Source: Acidobacteriota bacterium
Lineage (GTDB): Bacteria; Acidobacteriota; Terriglobia; Bryobacterales; Bryobacteraceae
DNA: 62,372 nt
Reading direction: 5' to 3'
NCBI GenBank assembly: GCA_005808475.1
Contig: SYLY01000393.1
Coordinates: 1-62,372 of the forward strand
Below the pieces are notes generated by a model. It did not search any database. It was not told where the DNA came from and saw only the letters and a list, made by a program, of their open reading frames with translations. Positions 41,769 through 50,192 of the stretch are shown one piece after another; position 1 is the first letter of the stretch; each line of letters begins with the position of its first letter. Made by a program: the position numbers and the translations under genes.

Positions 41769-43436
41769 ATGCGTTGGATCGCCCTGGCGGCGCTTGCCGC
41801 GTGGCCGGCCGCGGCGGCGGAGATCCTGGACGCCGCGCGCAACGACGATGTGGCGGCGGTGAAGGCGCTGGCGTCGCGCCGCGCCGATGTCAACGCGCGC
41901 GAGGAAGACGGCGCCACCGCGCTGGCGTGGGCCGCGCACCGGAGCAACACCGGGATGGCGGAGCATCTGCTGAAAGCCGGCGCCGATCCGAACCTGGCGA
42001 ACGAACTCGGAATCGGGCCGCTTGCGCTCGCGATTTCGAACGGCTCGACGGCGATGGTGAAGCTGCTGCTCGCCCATCGCGCCAACCCGAATCTGGCGCG
42101 CGAAAACGGCGAGACGCCGCTGATGACCGCCGCGCGGCTCCGCCAGATCGAGACGATGCGGATGCTGCTCGATCGCGGCGCGAGTCCGGACGCGCGCGAC
42201 AACAAGTTCGGCCAAACGGCGCTCATGTGGGCGGCCGGATATCCGGCGGCGGTGCGTCTGCTGATGGATCGCAAGGCGGACGTTCGCGCGGTCACCGCTT
42301 CCTGGGATGTCGAGTACACGATCTACATCCCCACCACGGCAACGCTGGGCAAGACCGGCATTCCGTGGAACAACGACGGATCGTACCGGTCGCGCAAGGG
42401 CGGCGAGAACGCGCTGTTCTTCGCGGCTCGCAAGCACGATCTGGAGTCGGCGAAGATACTGCTGGACGCAGGCATCGATCCGAACCAGCCGTCGGCCGAC
42501 GGTACCACGCCGCTGCTCGCCGCTTTGTACAATTGGGACCCGCCGAATCTGGCGTTCGTGCCGGGCAAGGGCGCTCCGGCGGCGGCCGGTAGTTCCCAGC
42601 GGTTCGCGCCCGATCTGGCGATGGCGAAGCTGCTGCTCGATCGTGGAGCCAAGTCGCGGGCCGCGGATGGCGCGGGCTATACGCCTTTGCACGCGGCCGC
42701 GCTGGCGGTGGCGAACGCGGCGCTCGGCTCCGAATTCCGCCGGGGAGGCGCGTACGGAGGCAAGGCAGCACTGCTCTCGCTCGGCCGCGGCGACCGCCAG
42801 GCCACGGCGTCGCAGGCGGAGGAAGCGATCGCCATCGTGACCCGGCTGCTCGACGACGGCGCCGGTCCGAACCAGCCGACGATGTATCCGACCGCGGGGC
42901 CGGCGGGCGATGTCCGCATCAATCCCGCGCCGCCAGGATCCACGGCGTTGCACATCGCGGCGAGTTCGCGCAGCGCGCCGTTGGTGAAGCTGCTGCTCGA
43001 CCGGGGCGGCGATCCGAACCAGGTGCGCAAGGACGGACACACGCCGTTCTCGGTGGCCGTGATGGCCGGCGACTCGGCGGCGGTCCGCGAGTTGGCCGGG
43101 CGGGGCGCGGATCTGAGAATGCGTTATCACCCGACGGAGAAGATCCCCGATCCGGTGGAGCCCATCACGCTGCCGCGGCGCGGCCAGACGATCCAACACA
43201 TCGCGGCATTGGGCGGATCGCCGGAGGTGGTGGCGCTCCTGCATTCTCTCGGCGCGGCGTCAGACGAGAAGAACTCGGCGGGCGAGACTCCGATGGCGTT
43301 GGCCGATCACCAGGAGCGGTATCGCGAAGCGATCGAGCGGCAGGGAGCGGAGGGCGACGCGGCGAAGCTGGCGGCGGTGAAGCGGCGCACGACGATGACG
43401 GACGCGTTCCGCAAGCTCGCGTCGCGAGCCGAGTAG
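41769..43436 (+). CDS. Secreted ankyrin-repeat protein (cassette B)
   Basis: 555 residues, signal peptide MRWIALAALAAWPAAAA. About ten ankyrin repeats are visible: GATALAWAAHRSNTGMAEHLL, GIGPLALAISNGSTAMVKLLL, GETPLMTAARLRQIETMRMLL, GQTALMWAAGYPAAVRLLM, GENALFFAARKHDLESAKILL, GTTPLLAAL, GYTPLHAAALAVANA, GSTALHIAASSRSAPLVKLLL, GHTPFSVAVMAGDSAAVRELA and GQTIQHIAALGGSPEVVALL. Two longer inserts sit in the middle. Ankyrin arrays bind other proteins, and because this gene follows DUF1592 and DUF1552 with one-base spacing it may be a periplasmic scaffold for them (inference). Confidence 0.85.
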   Translation: MRWIALAALAAWPAAAAEILDAARNDDVAAVKALASRRADVNAREEDGATALAWAAHRSNTGMAEHLLKAGADPNLANELGIGPLALAISNGSTAMVKLLLAHRANPNLARENGETPLMTAARLRQIETMRMLLDRGASPDARDNKFGQTALMWAAGYPAAVRLLMDRKADVRAVTASWDVEYTIYIPTTATLGKTGIPWNNDGSYRSRKGGENALFFAARKHDLESAKILLDAGIDPNQPSADGTTPLLAALYNWDPPNLAFVPGKGAPAAAGSSQRFAPDLAMAKLLLDRGAKSRAADGAGYTPLHAAALAVANAALGSEFRRGGAYGGKAALLSLGRGDRQATASQAEEAIAIVTRLLDDGAGPNQPTMYPTAGPAGDVRINPAPPGSTALHIAASSRSAPLVKLLLDRGGDPNQVRKDGHTPFSVAVMAGDSAAVRELAGRGADLRMRYHPTEKIPDPVEPITLPRRGQTIQHIAALGGSPEVVALLHSLGAASDEKNSAGETPMALADHQERYREAIERQGAEGDAAKLAAVKRRTTMTDAFRKLASRAE

Positions 43437-43572
43437 GATACGTCGTTGGCGGCAGCCTACTTGGCGCCTAAAGAAGCCGGTCCAGTAGTGCCTCTCGAGC
43501 GGCTCGGCTTGGTAGATCGCCTTGCGTCGACGGTCAGGTCTTCTTGCGTCGTAAACCGGGCAGAGGGGACAC
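43437..43572. other. Short intergenic region between convergent ankyrin and GNAT genes
   Basis: 136 bases with no recognisable gene. It contains the direct repeat CTTGCGTCG twice (about 43522-43530 and 43545-43555) and the palindromic GGCGCC, but no convincing terminator stem. Confidence 0.3.
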
Positions 43573-43953
43573 TCAGCCGCACACTTCGAGCTTTTTCACC
43601 ATCTCCACCACCCCATCGCCGGCGGACGCCACCCGGAATCCGAGCTTCTCGAAGAAGGCCCGCGACTCCTCCGGCGGCCGCGCGGAGATCGTCCGCAACG
43701 TCCGCCCGCGCGACGCGGCGCGCATCGCGTACATCGCCAGGAAGCGGCCCACACCCATGCGCCGGAAGCCCGCCGCCACCACCGGACCCACCAAACGAGC
43801 CTCACCCGCCTGGTCGAACGCGAAGCCACCGCAGCCGATCACCTGTCCGTCGTGCTCGGCGACATAGAAGGACCCGCCCGGGTCCACCCAATCCGCGCCC
43901 GCGATCGAAGCGCATGCGGCGCGATCGGCGGCGCCGTACTCTCGAATGTCCAC
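43573..43953 (-). CDS. GNAT family N-acetyltransferase
   Basis: 126 residues from GTG 43953. An ATG at 43962 lies inside the TACAAT -10 (43961-43966), so it cannot be both; the GTG 7 nt after TACAAT keeps the start of the protein (VDIREYGAADRAACASI) intact. The acetyl-CoA pyrophosphate loop is RRMGVGR within LVGPVVAAGFRRMGVGRFLAM, and SRAFFEKLGFR is the terminal GNAT motif B. The small size is typical. The acceptor is unknown. It is divergent from the PQQ-propeller operon and faces the ankyrin gene across 136 bases. Confidence 0.85.
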   Translation of the reverse strand: MDIREYGAADRAACASIAGADWVDPGGSFYVAEHDGQVIGCGGFAFDQAGEARLVGPVVAAGFRRMGVGRFLAMYAMRAASRGRTLRTISARPPEESRAFFEKLGFRVASAGDGVVEMVKKLEVCG

Positions 43954-43960
43954 GCCTTGC

Positions 43961-43966
43961 ATTGTA
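43961..43966 (-). promoter_or_regulatory. TACAAT -10 element, 7 nt from GTG
   Basis: Same element and same 7-nt spacing as at 14427-14432. It decides the start of the GNAT gene, because the annotated-looking ATG lies within it. Confidence 0.55.
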
Positions 43967-44037
43967 GCGGGTGCACCGCGCCGGTTCGCGTCCCGGCGGC
44001 GATGTTATAGTATGGGCTTGGCCCGATCAGACCGGAC

Positions 44038-45588
44038 ATGAAAAACGCAACGTTCGCGGTATTGCCGCTCCTCTTCGCCGCCGTCCCGGCCACCGCCGCC
44101 GACTGGCTCACCGACGGCTCCGACGTCATCCGCAGCAACTGGCAGCGCGACGAGAAGATTCTGAGCACTTCCACCGTCAAGGACATGAAGCTGCTGTGGA
44201 CGCGGAAGCTGGACAACCAGCCGCGGCAGATGCATTCGTTGCTCGAGCCGCTCGTGATCGGGCAGGTCGACACGCCCAAGGGTCGGCGCGAACTGGTGAT
44301 CCAGGTGGGCGTTTCCGACAACGTCTATGCGCTCGACGCCAAGACCGGCGAGATCGTCTGGCACAAGCGTTTCGAAAGCTCGTTCAAGGACGGGCCCGGA
44401 CGCGGCCCCAGCGTGTTGTGCCCGGGCGGCATGACCGCGAACGTCACCATTGGACCGGGCGCCTCGGCCGGCAAGTACACCATCTACGCGGCGTCGTGGG
44501 ACGGCAAGTTCCACCAGTTGAACGCGGCCGACGGCGAGGATCTGGCGCCCCCCGCGAAGTTCATGCCGCCGAACGGTAAGCCCTACGCGATGAGCCTGTA
44601 CAAGAACGTGATCTACACGCACTCGGCGCAGGGCTGCGGTGGCAATCCGAACACGGTGTACACGTACGACCTCGCCACGAACAAGGTGGGAAGCTGGGGT
44701 CCGGCGGGCGGCGGCATGTGGGGCCGCTCCGGACCCGCCATCAGCAAGAGCGGCGTCATGTACACGGGCACCGGCGACGGGCGGTGGGATCCGGAAAACG
44801 GCGTCTATGGCAACGGCCTGATCGGCGTGAAGCAGAATCCCCAGACCAAAGCGGTGGAACTGGTGGACTACTACGGTCCCTCCAACGCCGAATGGCTCTG
44901 GAAACGCGATCTGGACATGCAGGTGACGCCAACCATTTTCGACTACAAGGGCCGCGAGTACATGGTGGACGCCAGTAAGGAGTGCCGGCTCTACTTCATG
45001 GACACCGAGTCCATCGGCGGCGACGATCACCGCACGCCCGTCTACCGCACGCCTCTCATCTGCAACGAAATCGTCGACTTCGCCGAAGCCGGCATCTGGG
45101 GCTCGCTGACGTCCTGGGAGGATTCGCGCGGAAACCGCTGGGTGCTGACTCCGTTCTGGGGTCCGAAGCACTCCAAGTTCAAGGCGCCAATCGAGAACGG
45201 CCTGGTGAAGAAGGGCGCGATCGCCGCGTTCAAGGTGGTGACCACGCCGGCGGGCAAGGTCGAACTCGCGCCCGCCTGGATCTCGCGCGACATGGATCAG
45301 GCGGAGCCGCCCGTGATCGCCAACGGCGTCATCTTCGCCTACGGCAGCGGCGAGAACACCGCGCAGGCGTTCCCCGATGTCGGCCTGGATTTCCGCATGG
45401 AACGCCGCCTGCCCAAGTGCACCTACGCCGTGCTCTACGCGCTGGATGCGCAGACGGGCAAGGAATTGTGGTCCAGCGGAGACACGATCAAGACGTGGAA
45501 CCACTGGAGCGGAATTTCCGTCGCCAACGGCCGCGTCTTTATCAACACCTACGACGGCACGGTGTACGCCTTCGGCCTGAAGAAATGA
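44038..45588 (+). CDS. Secreted PQQ-like beta-propeller protein (first gene of the exported SGNH/enolase operon)
   Basis: 516 residues, signal peptide [20 protein letters not shown]. Blades show [31 protein letters not shown] and [19 protein letters not shown], as in PQQ-binding-type propellers. A PRQM block, C128 in CPGGMT and C200 in QGCGGNPNT are shared with the paralogue at 4880, so the two Cys are probably structural or functional. The next gene overlaps by ATGA. TATAGT lies 26 nt upstream, giving a leader of about 20 nt without a clear Shine-Dalgarno. Whether it binds PQQ is not shown. Confidence 0.82.
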   Translation: MKNATFAVLPLLFAAVPATAADWLTDGSDVIRSNWQRDEKILSTSTVKDMKLLWTRKLDNQPRQMHSLLEPLVIGQVDTPKGRRELVIQVGVSDNVYALDAKTGEIVWHKRFESSFKDGPGRGPSVLCPGGMTANVTIGPGASAGKYTIYAASWDGKFHQLNAADGEDLAPPAKFMPPNGKPYAMSLYKNVIYTHSAQGCGGNPNTVYTYDLATNKVGSWGPAGGGMWGRSGPAISKSGVMYTGTGDGRWDPENGVYGNGLIGVKQNPQTKAVELVDYYGPSNAEWLWKRDLDMQVTPTIFDYKGREYMVDASKECRLYFMDTESIGGDDHRTPVYRTPLICNEIVDFAEAGIWGSLTSWEDSRGNRWVLTPFWGPKHSKFKAPIENGLVKKGAIAAFKVVTTPAGKVELAPAWISRDMDQAEPPVIANGVIFAYGSGENTAQAFPDVGLDFRMERRLPKCTYAVLYALDAQTGKELWSSGDTIKTWNHWSGISVANGRVFINTYDGTVYAFGLKK

Positions 45589-46322
45589 GGTGGGCCGCGG
45601 CCGCCGCGCTCAGCCTCGGAATCGCCGCGGCCGCGGACGAGCGCGACCGGCTCATCGAGGATCTGGACCGGGAGCGCACGGCGTTCATCCGCTTGCTCGC
45701 CGACTGGGGCGGACTCACGCGGTACGGCAGCGAAAACTCCGAGATCAAGCTGAAGCCGGACGAGAAGCGCGTGGTGTTTCTGGGCGATGAAATCACGGAA
45801 CAGTGGGGGAAGGGCAGCGCCCCGTTCTTTCCCGGCAAGCCGTACTTCAATCGCGGCATCGCCCGCCAGACCACGCCCCAGATGCTGGTGCGCTTCCGCC
45901 AGGACGTAATCTCCCTGAAGCCGGCCGCGGTGGTGATTCAGGGCGGTTCGAACGACTTCGCGGGTTTCGCCGGACCCGCCACCACCGGCACCATCGCCGA
46001 GAACATCATGACGATGACCGAACTGGCCAAGGCGCACGGGATCCGCGTGGTGCTCGCGTCGGCGACGCCGGTCTGCGATTGCGCGGGCCGCAACCTCACG
46101 TCCACGCGAACGCCGGGGAAGCTGATGGGGCTCAACGAGTGGCTACGCGACTACGCGGCCCAGTCGGGCGCCGTGTATCTCGACTTTTGGAAGGCCCTGG
46201 CCGACGGCCGCTACGTCAGAAAAGAGCTGACCGCCGACGGGCTCGCGCCCAACGACGCCGGCTATTCGGCGATGGCTCCGCTGGCCGCCGCCGCGTTGGA
46301 CAAGGCCTTGACCGCCCGATAG
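45585..46322 (+). CDS. Exported SGNH-hydrolase-fold protein lacking catalytic Ser and His
   Basis: 245 residues from ATG 45585 (ATGA overlap with the propeller stop; a longer frame is antisense). Signal-like [17 protein letters not shown]. The four SGNH blocks are recognisable: block [14 protein letters not shown], where the normal GDS is GDE, so the nucleophile Ser is E69; block [12 protein letters not shown] (G91); block [14 protein letters not shown] (N123); block [13 protein letters not shown], where the usual DGLHPN has A221 instead of His while D218 remains. Two of four catalytic groups are thus missing, so ester hydrolysis by the standard route is not expected. It is probably a binding or pseudoenzyme version in an exported operon. 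Confidence 0.85.
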   Translation: MRWAAAAALSLGIAAAADERDRLIEDLDRERTAFIRLLADWGGLTRYGSENSEIKLKPDEKRVVFLGDEITEQWGKGSAPFFPGKPYFNRGIARQTTPQMLVRFRQDVISLKPAAVVIQGGSNDFAGFAGPATTGTIAENIMTMTELAKAHGIRVVLASATPVCDCAGRNLTSTRTPGKLMGLNEWLRDYAAQSGAVYLDFWKALADGRYVRKELTADGLAPNDAGYSAMAPLAAAALDKALTAR

Positions 46323-46336
46323 CGGTTCCCGAAACC

Positions 46337-47662
46337 ATGAGCACCCGCAGACGCTTTCTTCGCTCCATCGCGCGTGGAGCGGCCGCCGCATCGCTGGGCG
46401 CGGCGAGCGCCTTTTCCTTCGCCAAGCTGAAGGTCACCGAGATCGAGATCCATCCCGTCATGGTCGAATACGAGGATTGGATCGCCTACCAACTCGACCA
46501 CTACTACGGCGCGACCCACCGCGTCGTCTACGTCGCGCACACCGATACGGGCCTCACCGGACTCGGCGAGGGCGATTCCCGCGAATCGCCGGAGGTGGTG
46601 AAGAAGTACATCGGAAGCAATCCGTTCGATTGGGTGGGCGACGAAACCTCGCTGGCGCTCGGCACGGCGATGTACGACCTGATGGGCAAAGCCGCCGGCG
46701 TGCCGGTCTACAAGTTGTTCGGGCAGAAATACCGGTCGTGGGTTCCCATCTCGAGTTGGACCGTTTCCACGCACCCGAAGCGGATGGCGCAGGCGGTCCA
46801 GGAGTATTCCAAGCGCGGGTTCACGTGGATGAAGTTCCACCTCTCGCCGTTCGAGAATATCTTCGACCAGATGGACGCGATGCAAGCGGTCGCACCCGAG
46901 GGGTTCAAGATTCACCTCGATTTCACGATGGGCGGGTCCAACGACCACATGTTCGAACTGCTCGACCGCCTCGCCGCCTACCGGATCATGGGTTGTTTCG
47001 AGGATCCGTTGCGCGAGGACGATGTCCAGGGCTACGCCGAACTGCGGAAGCGCTCCCGCCTGCCGGTCGTCTACCACCACACTCCCCTCGGCGCGAGACA
47101 GGAAGTGTTGTTACGGGCCGCGGACGCCTACATGCTGGGACACGCGCGCATCGGCACGGCGATCCAACGCGCCGGATTGTTCGCCGCCGCGAACATCCCC
47201 TTCATGCTCCAGAATGTCGGCGGCGAGATTACCAAGTCCATGGTCACCCACATGCAAGCCGCGTTTCCCGCGGCGGACTTTCATTTTGTCACCAGCTCCG
47301 AGCGGTGGAAGACCGACGTCGTGTCCGGCAAGACCGATCCGGTGAACGGATTCGTTCGCGTGCCGGAGAGCCCGGGGCTCGGCGTAACCTTGGATCGAGA
47401 AGCGTTGAAGCGCGCCGAGGCGCTGCGGCTGCCGGAGCGATCGAAGTGGATCGTCAAGTCGCGATTCAAGAACGGCGCCCGCATGTATCACCTGGCCGAT
47501 CCGAAGGACTCGTTGTTCATGGTGCGGCCGGACTTTCGCCGGCTGATCCCGATGAGCTACGCGTCGCCGATCGCAACCGAGTACTGGGACAACGACGGAT
47601 CGCCGGCCTTCCGCCAGATGCTCGAGCGTATCGAACGCGAGGGAATGGTCCTCGAGCGGTAA
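46337..47662 (+). CDS. Tat-exported mandelate racemase/enolase-superfamily protein
   Basis: 441 residues from ATG 46337, 14 bases after the SGNH stop. The N-terminus is a Tat signal (STRRRFLRSIARGAAAASLG). The capping domain has VTEIEIHPVMV and YVAHTDTGLTGLGEGDS; the barrel has TWMKFHLSPF (K166-F-H168), HLDFTMGGSNDH (D195), CFEDPLREDD (E222) and LPVVYHHTPLG (Y246-H247-H248). D195 and E222 are the first two metal ligands, but the third acidic ligand and the second Lys of the KxK base are replaced by His/Tyr positions. It may be a divergent enzyme or non-catalytic. Most family members are cytoplasmic, so export is unusual. Confidence 0.8.
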   Translation: MSTRRRFLRSIARGAAAASLGAASAFSFAKLKVTEIEIHPVMVEYEDWIAYQLDHYYGATHRVVYVAHTDTGLTGLGEGDSRESPEVVKKYIGSNPFDWVGDETSLALGTAMYDLMGKAAGVPVYKLFGQKYRSWVPISSWTVSTHPKRMAQAVQEYSKRGFTWMKFHLSPFENIFDQMDAMQAVAPEGFKIHLDFTMGGSNDHMFELLDRLAAYRIMGCFEDPLREDDVQGYAELRKRSRLPVVYHHTPLGARQEVLLRAADAYMLGHARIGTAIQRAGLFAAANIPFMLQNVGGEITKSMVTHMQAAFPAADFHFVTSSERWKTDVVSGKTDPVNGFVRVPESPGLGVTLDREALKRAEALRLPERSKWIVKSRFKNGARMYHLADPKDSLFMVRPDFRRLIPMSYASPIATEYWDNDGSPAFRQMLERIEREGMVLER

Positions 47663-47678
47663 GCCAACCCGCTTCCTG

Positions 47679-47684
47679 TATAAT
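47679..47684 (+). promoter_or_regulatory. TATAAT -10 element, 9 nt from ATG
   Basis: A consensus TATAAT follows the enolase-like stop by 16 bases and precedes the cassette C ATG by 9 nt, so cassette C has its own promoter. An apparent GTG at 47685 directly abuts it and is not a credible start. Confidence 0.6.
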
Positions 47685-47693
47685 GTGCGCGAG

Positions 47694-50192
47694 ATGAGGA
47701 TCGCTGGAATTGTCGCGCTCGCCCTCATGGCGGGTGGCCCGATGGCCGGCGCCGGCGAGTTCGAGGAGTCGGTCCTGCCGGTCCTGCGGTCCAACTGCAC
47801 GCCTTGCCACGACGAGACCAATCGCGCCAGCGGGCTTTCTGTGACGACGGCGGAGGCGCTGGCGGCGGGCGGCAGCCGTCGCGGACCGGCGGTGGTGGCC
47901 GGATCGCCGGAACAGAGCCCGCTGGTACAGGCCGTTCGGGGCGCGATCGAGCCGCGGATGCCGCCGGGCAAGACCCTGCCGGCCAGCGAGCTCGCTGTGA
48001 TCGAAGGGTGGGTGCGGCGGCTGCGCGCGCCGGCGTCCCGGCCAGACGACGGTAAGCACTGGTCACTGGTACGGCCCGTCCGCCCGCCGGTTCCCGCCGT
48101 GAAGGGCGCCGGCTGGGTGCGAAATCCGATCGACGCCTTCGTGCTTTCGAAGCTCGAGCAACGCCGGCTCGCACCCGCCAAGGAGGCCGAACGCGGAGCG
48201 ATGGCCCGTAGACTTTACCTCGACTTGTTAGGATTGCCGCCCAGCCCCGAGGAGATCCGCCAGTTCGTGGAGGATCCTTCGCCGCAAGCCCATGAAGCGC
48301 TGGTGGACCGGCTTCTCGGCAATCCGCAGTACGGCGTCCGGTGGGGGCGCTACTGGCTGGATCTGGCGCGGTACGCCGACACCAACGGCTACGAGGGCGA
48401 TCCGGAATTCTTCCATGCCTGGCGGTATCGCGACTATGTCGTCGACGCGTTCAACTCCGACAAGCCCTACGACCGGTTCGCGATGGAACAACTGGCCGGC
48501 GACGAGTTCCAACCAGTGACGGGCGCCGGCGGACTACCCGCTCCGAACCCGGAGCAAGTCGTGGCGCTGACCTTTCTGCGCCTGGCGCCGTTCACCGAAC
48601 CGAGAGGCGAAGAGAGCCGCGACGTTCTCTTGAGCGAAATGACGGCCACCGCCAGTTCCGTGTTCCTCGGCTGGACGGCCGGTTGCGCCAAGTGCCACGA
48701 CCATAAGTACGATCCCATCCCCACGCGCGATTTCTACCGCCTGAAGGCTTTTCTGGCGAGCGTCTACATCGCGCCGCCCCGGCCGGGCGATTCGCAACAA
48801 CTCGGCGGACCCCAACCGGCCGCGTTCTATCGCCCCGGCGAGAAAGAGGCGATGGACCGAAAGGCCGCCGCTTATCGCAAGGCGTTGGAAGCCGAGGATG
48901 CCGCGATCGAGACATTCGCCAAGCCCTTGGTGGACCGGCTGGCGGCGTTGTGGAAACGCGACAAGCCCGCCGGGACCAAGCCGCCCGCGATCCGCGACGT
49001 GGAGCGATTGTTCAACGAAGAGAACAACAATACGGTGCGGCTCGACAAGAAAGATCAGACCTTCACGAACGAAGAGCGGGAACGCTTCCTCGCGTATCGC
49101 GAGCGGCAGCGGTGGTTGAAGAATGGCCTGATTCGCGTGGAACCCTCGGCCATGTCCCTGCGCAACGCCGACGACCCTCCCTACGGACCCAGCGTTCCGG
49201 TCACCCATGTCCTGTTGCGCGGCGACCACGACCGGCCCGGCGAGATCGTCGAGCCCGGCTTCCCGAGCGCGATCGCCGGCCATTCCCTTCCCGCGCCGCT
49301 CCCGATCGACCGGTACAAGCGCCATCCCACTCGCGGCCGGCGCCTGACGTTGGCCAAGTGGATCGCGAGCCCGGAAAATCCGCTTACCGCGCGAGTCATG
49401 GTCAACCGAATCTGGCGGCATCATTTCGGACGGGGCATCGTCGAGACGCCGAGCGACTTCGGTCGAAACGGCGCGCGGCCCACGCATCCGGAACTGCTGG
49501 ACTGGCTGGCAACGGCGTTCGTCGAGCGCGCCTGGAGCGTCAAGGCCATGCACCGGCTGATTCTCAATTCCAACACCTACCGCCAGGCATCGGCGGGCGA
49601 GGCCGAAGCGGATCAGGGCAACCGGTTCTATTCCAGCTTCCCCCGGCAGCGCCTCACCGGCGAGGCGATTCGCGACAGCGTCCTCACGGTGAGCGGCCGG
49701 TTGAATCGCGAACTCGGAGGACCTCCTATCTTTCCGCCGCTGCCGGAAGGGCTGGACCGCGAACAGCGCGTCCAGTCGAACAACACCTGGGAGACTTCAC
49801 CGGAGGGCGATGCGCTCAGACGAAGCGTCTACGTGTTCCAGCGGCGTTCGCTCTCTCTTCCGATGCTGGAGGTTTTCGACGCGCCGGTGCCGAACGCTTC
49901 CTGCGACCTTCGCCGCAACACCGTCACCGCGCTGCAGCCGCTGGCAATGTACGATAGCGAGTTCGTGAACACCGAAGCCCGCCACTTCGCCGAACGAGTC
50001 CGCCGCGAGGCTGGGCCGGATCTACGCCGGCAGATCCAGCGCGCTTTCCTGGTGTCCCGCGGCCGGGAGGCCGGCGCGTCCGAACTGGACCGGTCGTTGC
50101 GCTTTGCCGCTTCCATCGCGGACGAGCGTAGCGCCATCACGGGCATCTGCCGTGTCCTGATCAACAGCAACGAGTTCCTCTATGTCGATTGA
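47694..50192 (+). CDS. DUF1549/DUF1553 exported protein with planctomycete-type cytochrome c motif (cassette C)
   Basis: 832 residues from ATG 47694. Signal peptide MRIAGIVALALMAGGPMAGA, then the planctomycete cytochrome c motif VLRSNCTPCHD (C35-C38-H39). DUF1549 follows (NPIDAFVLSKLEQRRLAPAKEA, RRLYLDLLGLPPSPEEIRQF, WLDLARYADTNGYEGD) with a second CAKCH (C331-C334-H335, GWTAGCAKCHDHKYDPI), and DUF1553 at the C-terminal half (LAKWIASPENPLTARVMVNRIW, GRGIVETPSDFGRNG, SFPRQRLTGEAIRDSVL). Known collectively as PSD1-type proteins; function unproven, possibly electron transfer at the surface. The DUF1501 gene overlaps its end by 11 bases. Confidence 0.92.
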   Translation: MRIAGIVALALMAGGPMAGAGEFEESVLPVLRSNCTPCHDETNRASGLSVTTAEALAAGGSRRGPAVVAGSPEQSPLVQAVRGAIEPRMPPGKTLPASELAVIEGWVRRLRAPASRPDDGKHWSLVRPVRPPVPAVKGAGWVRNPIDAFVLSKLEQRRLAPAKEAERGAMARRLYLDLLGLPPSPEEIRQFVEDPSPQAHEALVDRLLGNPQYGVRWGRYWLDLARYADTNGYEGDPEFFHAWRYRDYVVDAFNSDKPYDRFAMEQLAGDEFQPVTGAGGLPAPNPEQVVALTFLRLAPFTEPRGEESRDVLLSEMTATASSVFLGWTAGCAKCHDHKYDPIPTRDFYRLKAFLASVYIAPPRPGDSQQLGGPQPAAFYRPGEKEAMDRKAAAYRKALEAEDAAIETFAKPLVDRLAALWKRDKPAGTKPPAIRDVERLFNEENNNTVRLDKKDQTFTNEERERFLAYRERQRWLKNGLIRVEPSAMSLRNADDPPYGPSVPVTHVLLRGDHDRPGEIVEPGFPSAIAGHSLPAPLPIDRYKRHPTRGRRLTLAKWIASPENPLTARVMVNRIWRHHFGRGIVETPSDFGRNGARPTHPELLDWLATAFVERAWSVKAMHRLILNSNTYRQASAGEAEADQGNRFYSSFPRQRLTGEAIRDSVLTVSGRLNRELGGPPIFPPLPEGLDREQRVQSNNTWETSPEGDALRRSVYVFQRRSLSLPMLEVFDAPVPNASCDLRRNTVTALQPLAMYDSEFVNTEARHFAERVRREAGPDLRRQIQRAFLVSRGREAGASELDRSLRFAASIADERSAITGICRVLINSNEFLYVD

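Noticed and set aside
43962..43964. ATG start for the GNAT gene
   Set aside because: It lies inside the TACAAT -10 box; the GTG at 43953 has the spacing seen at another gene.
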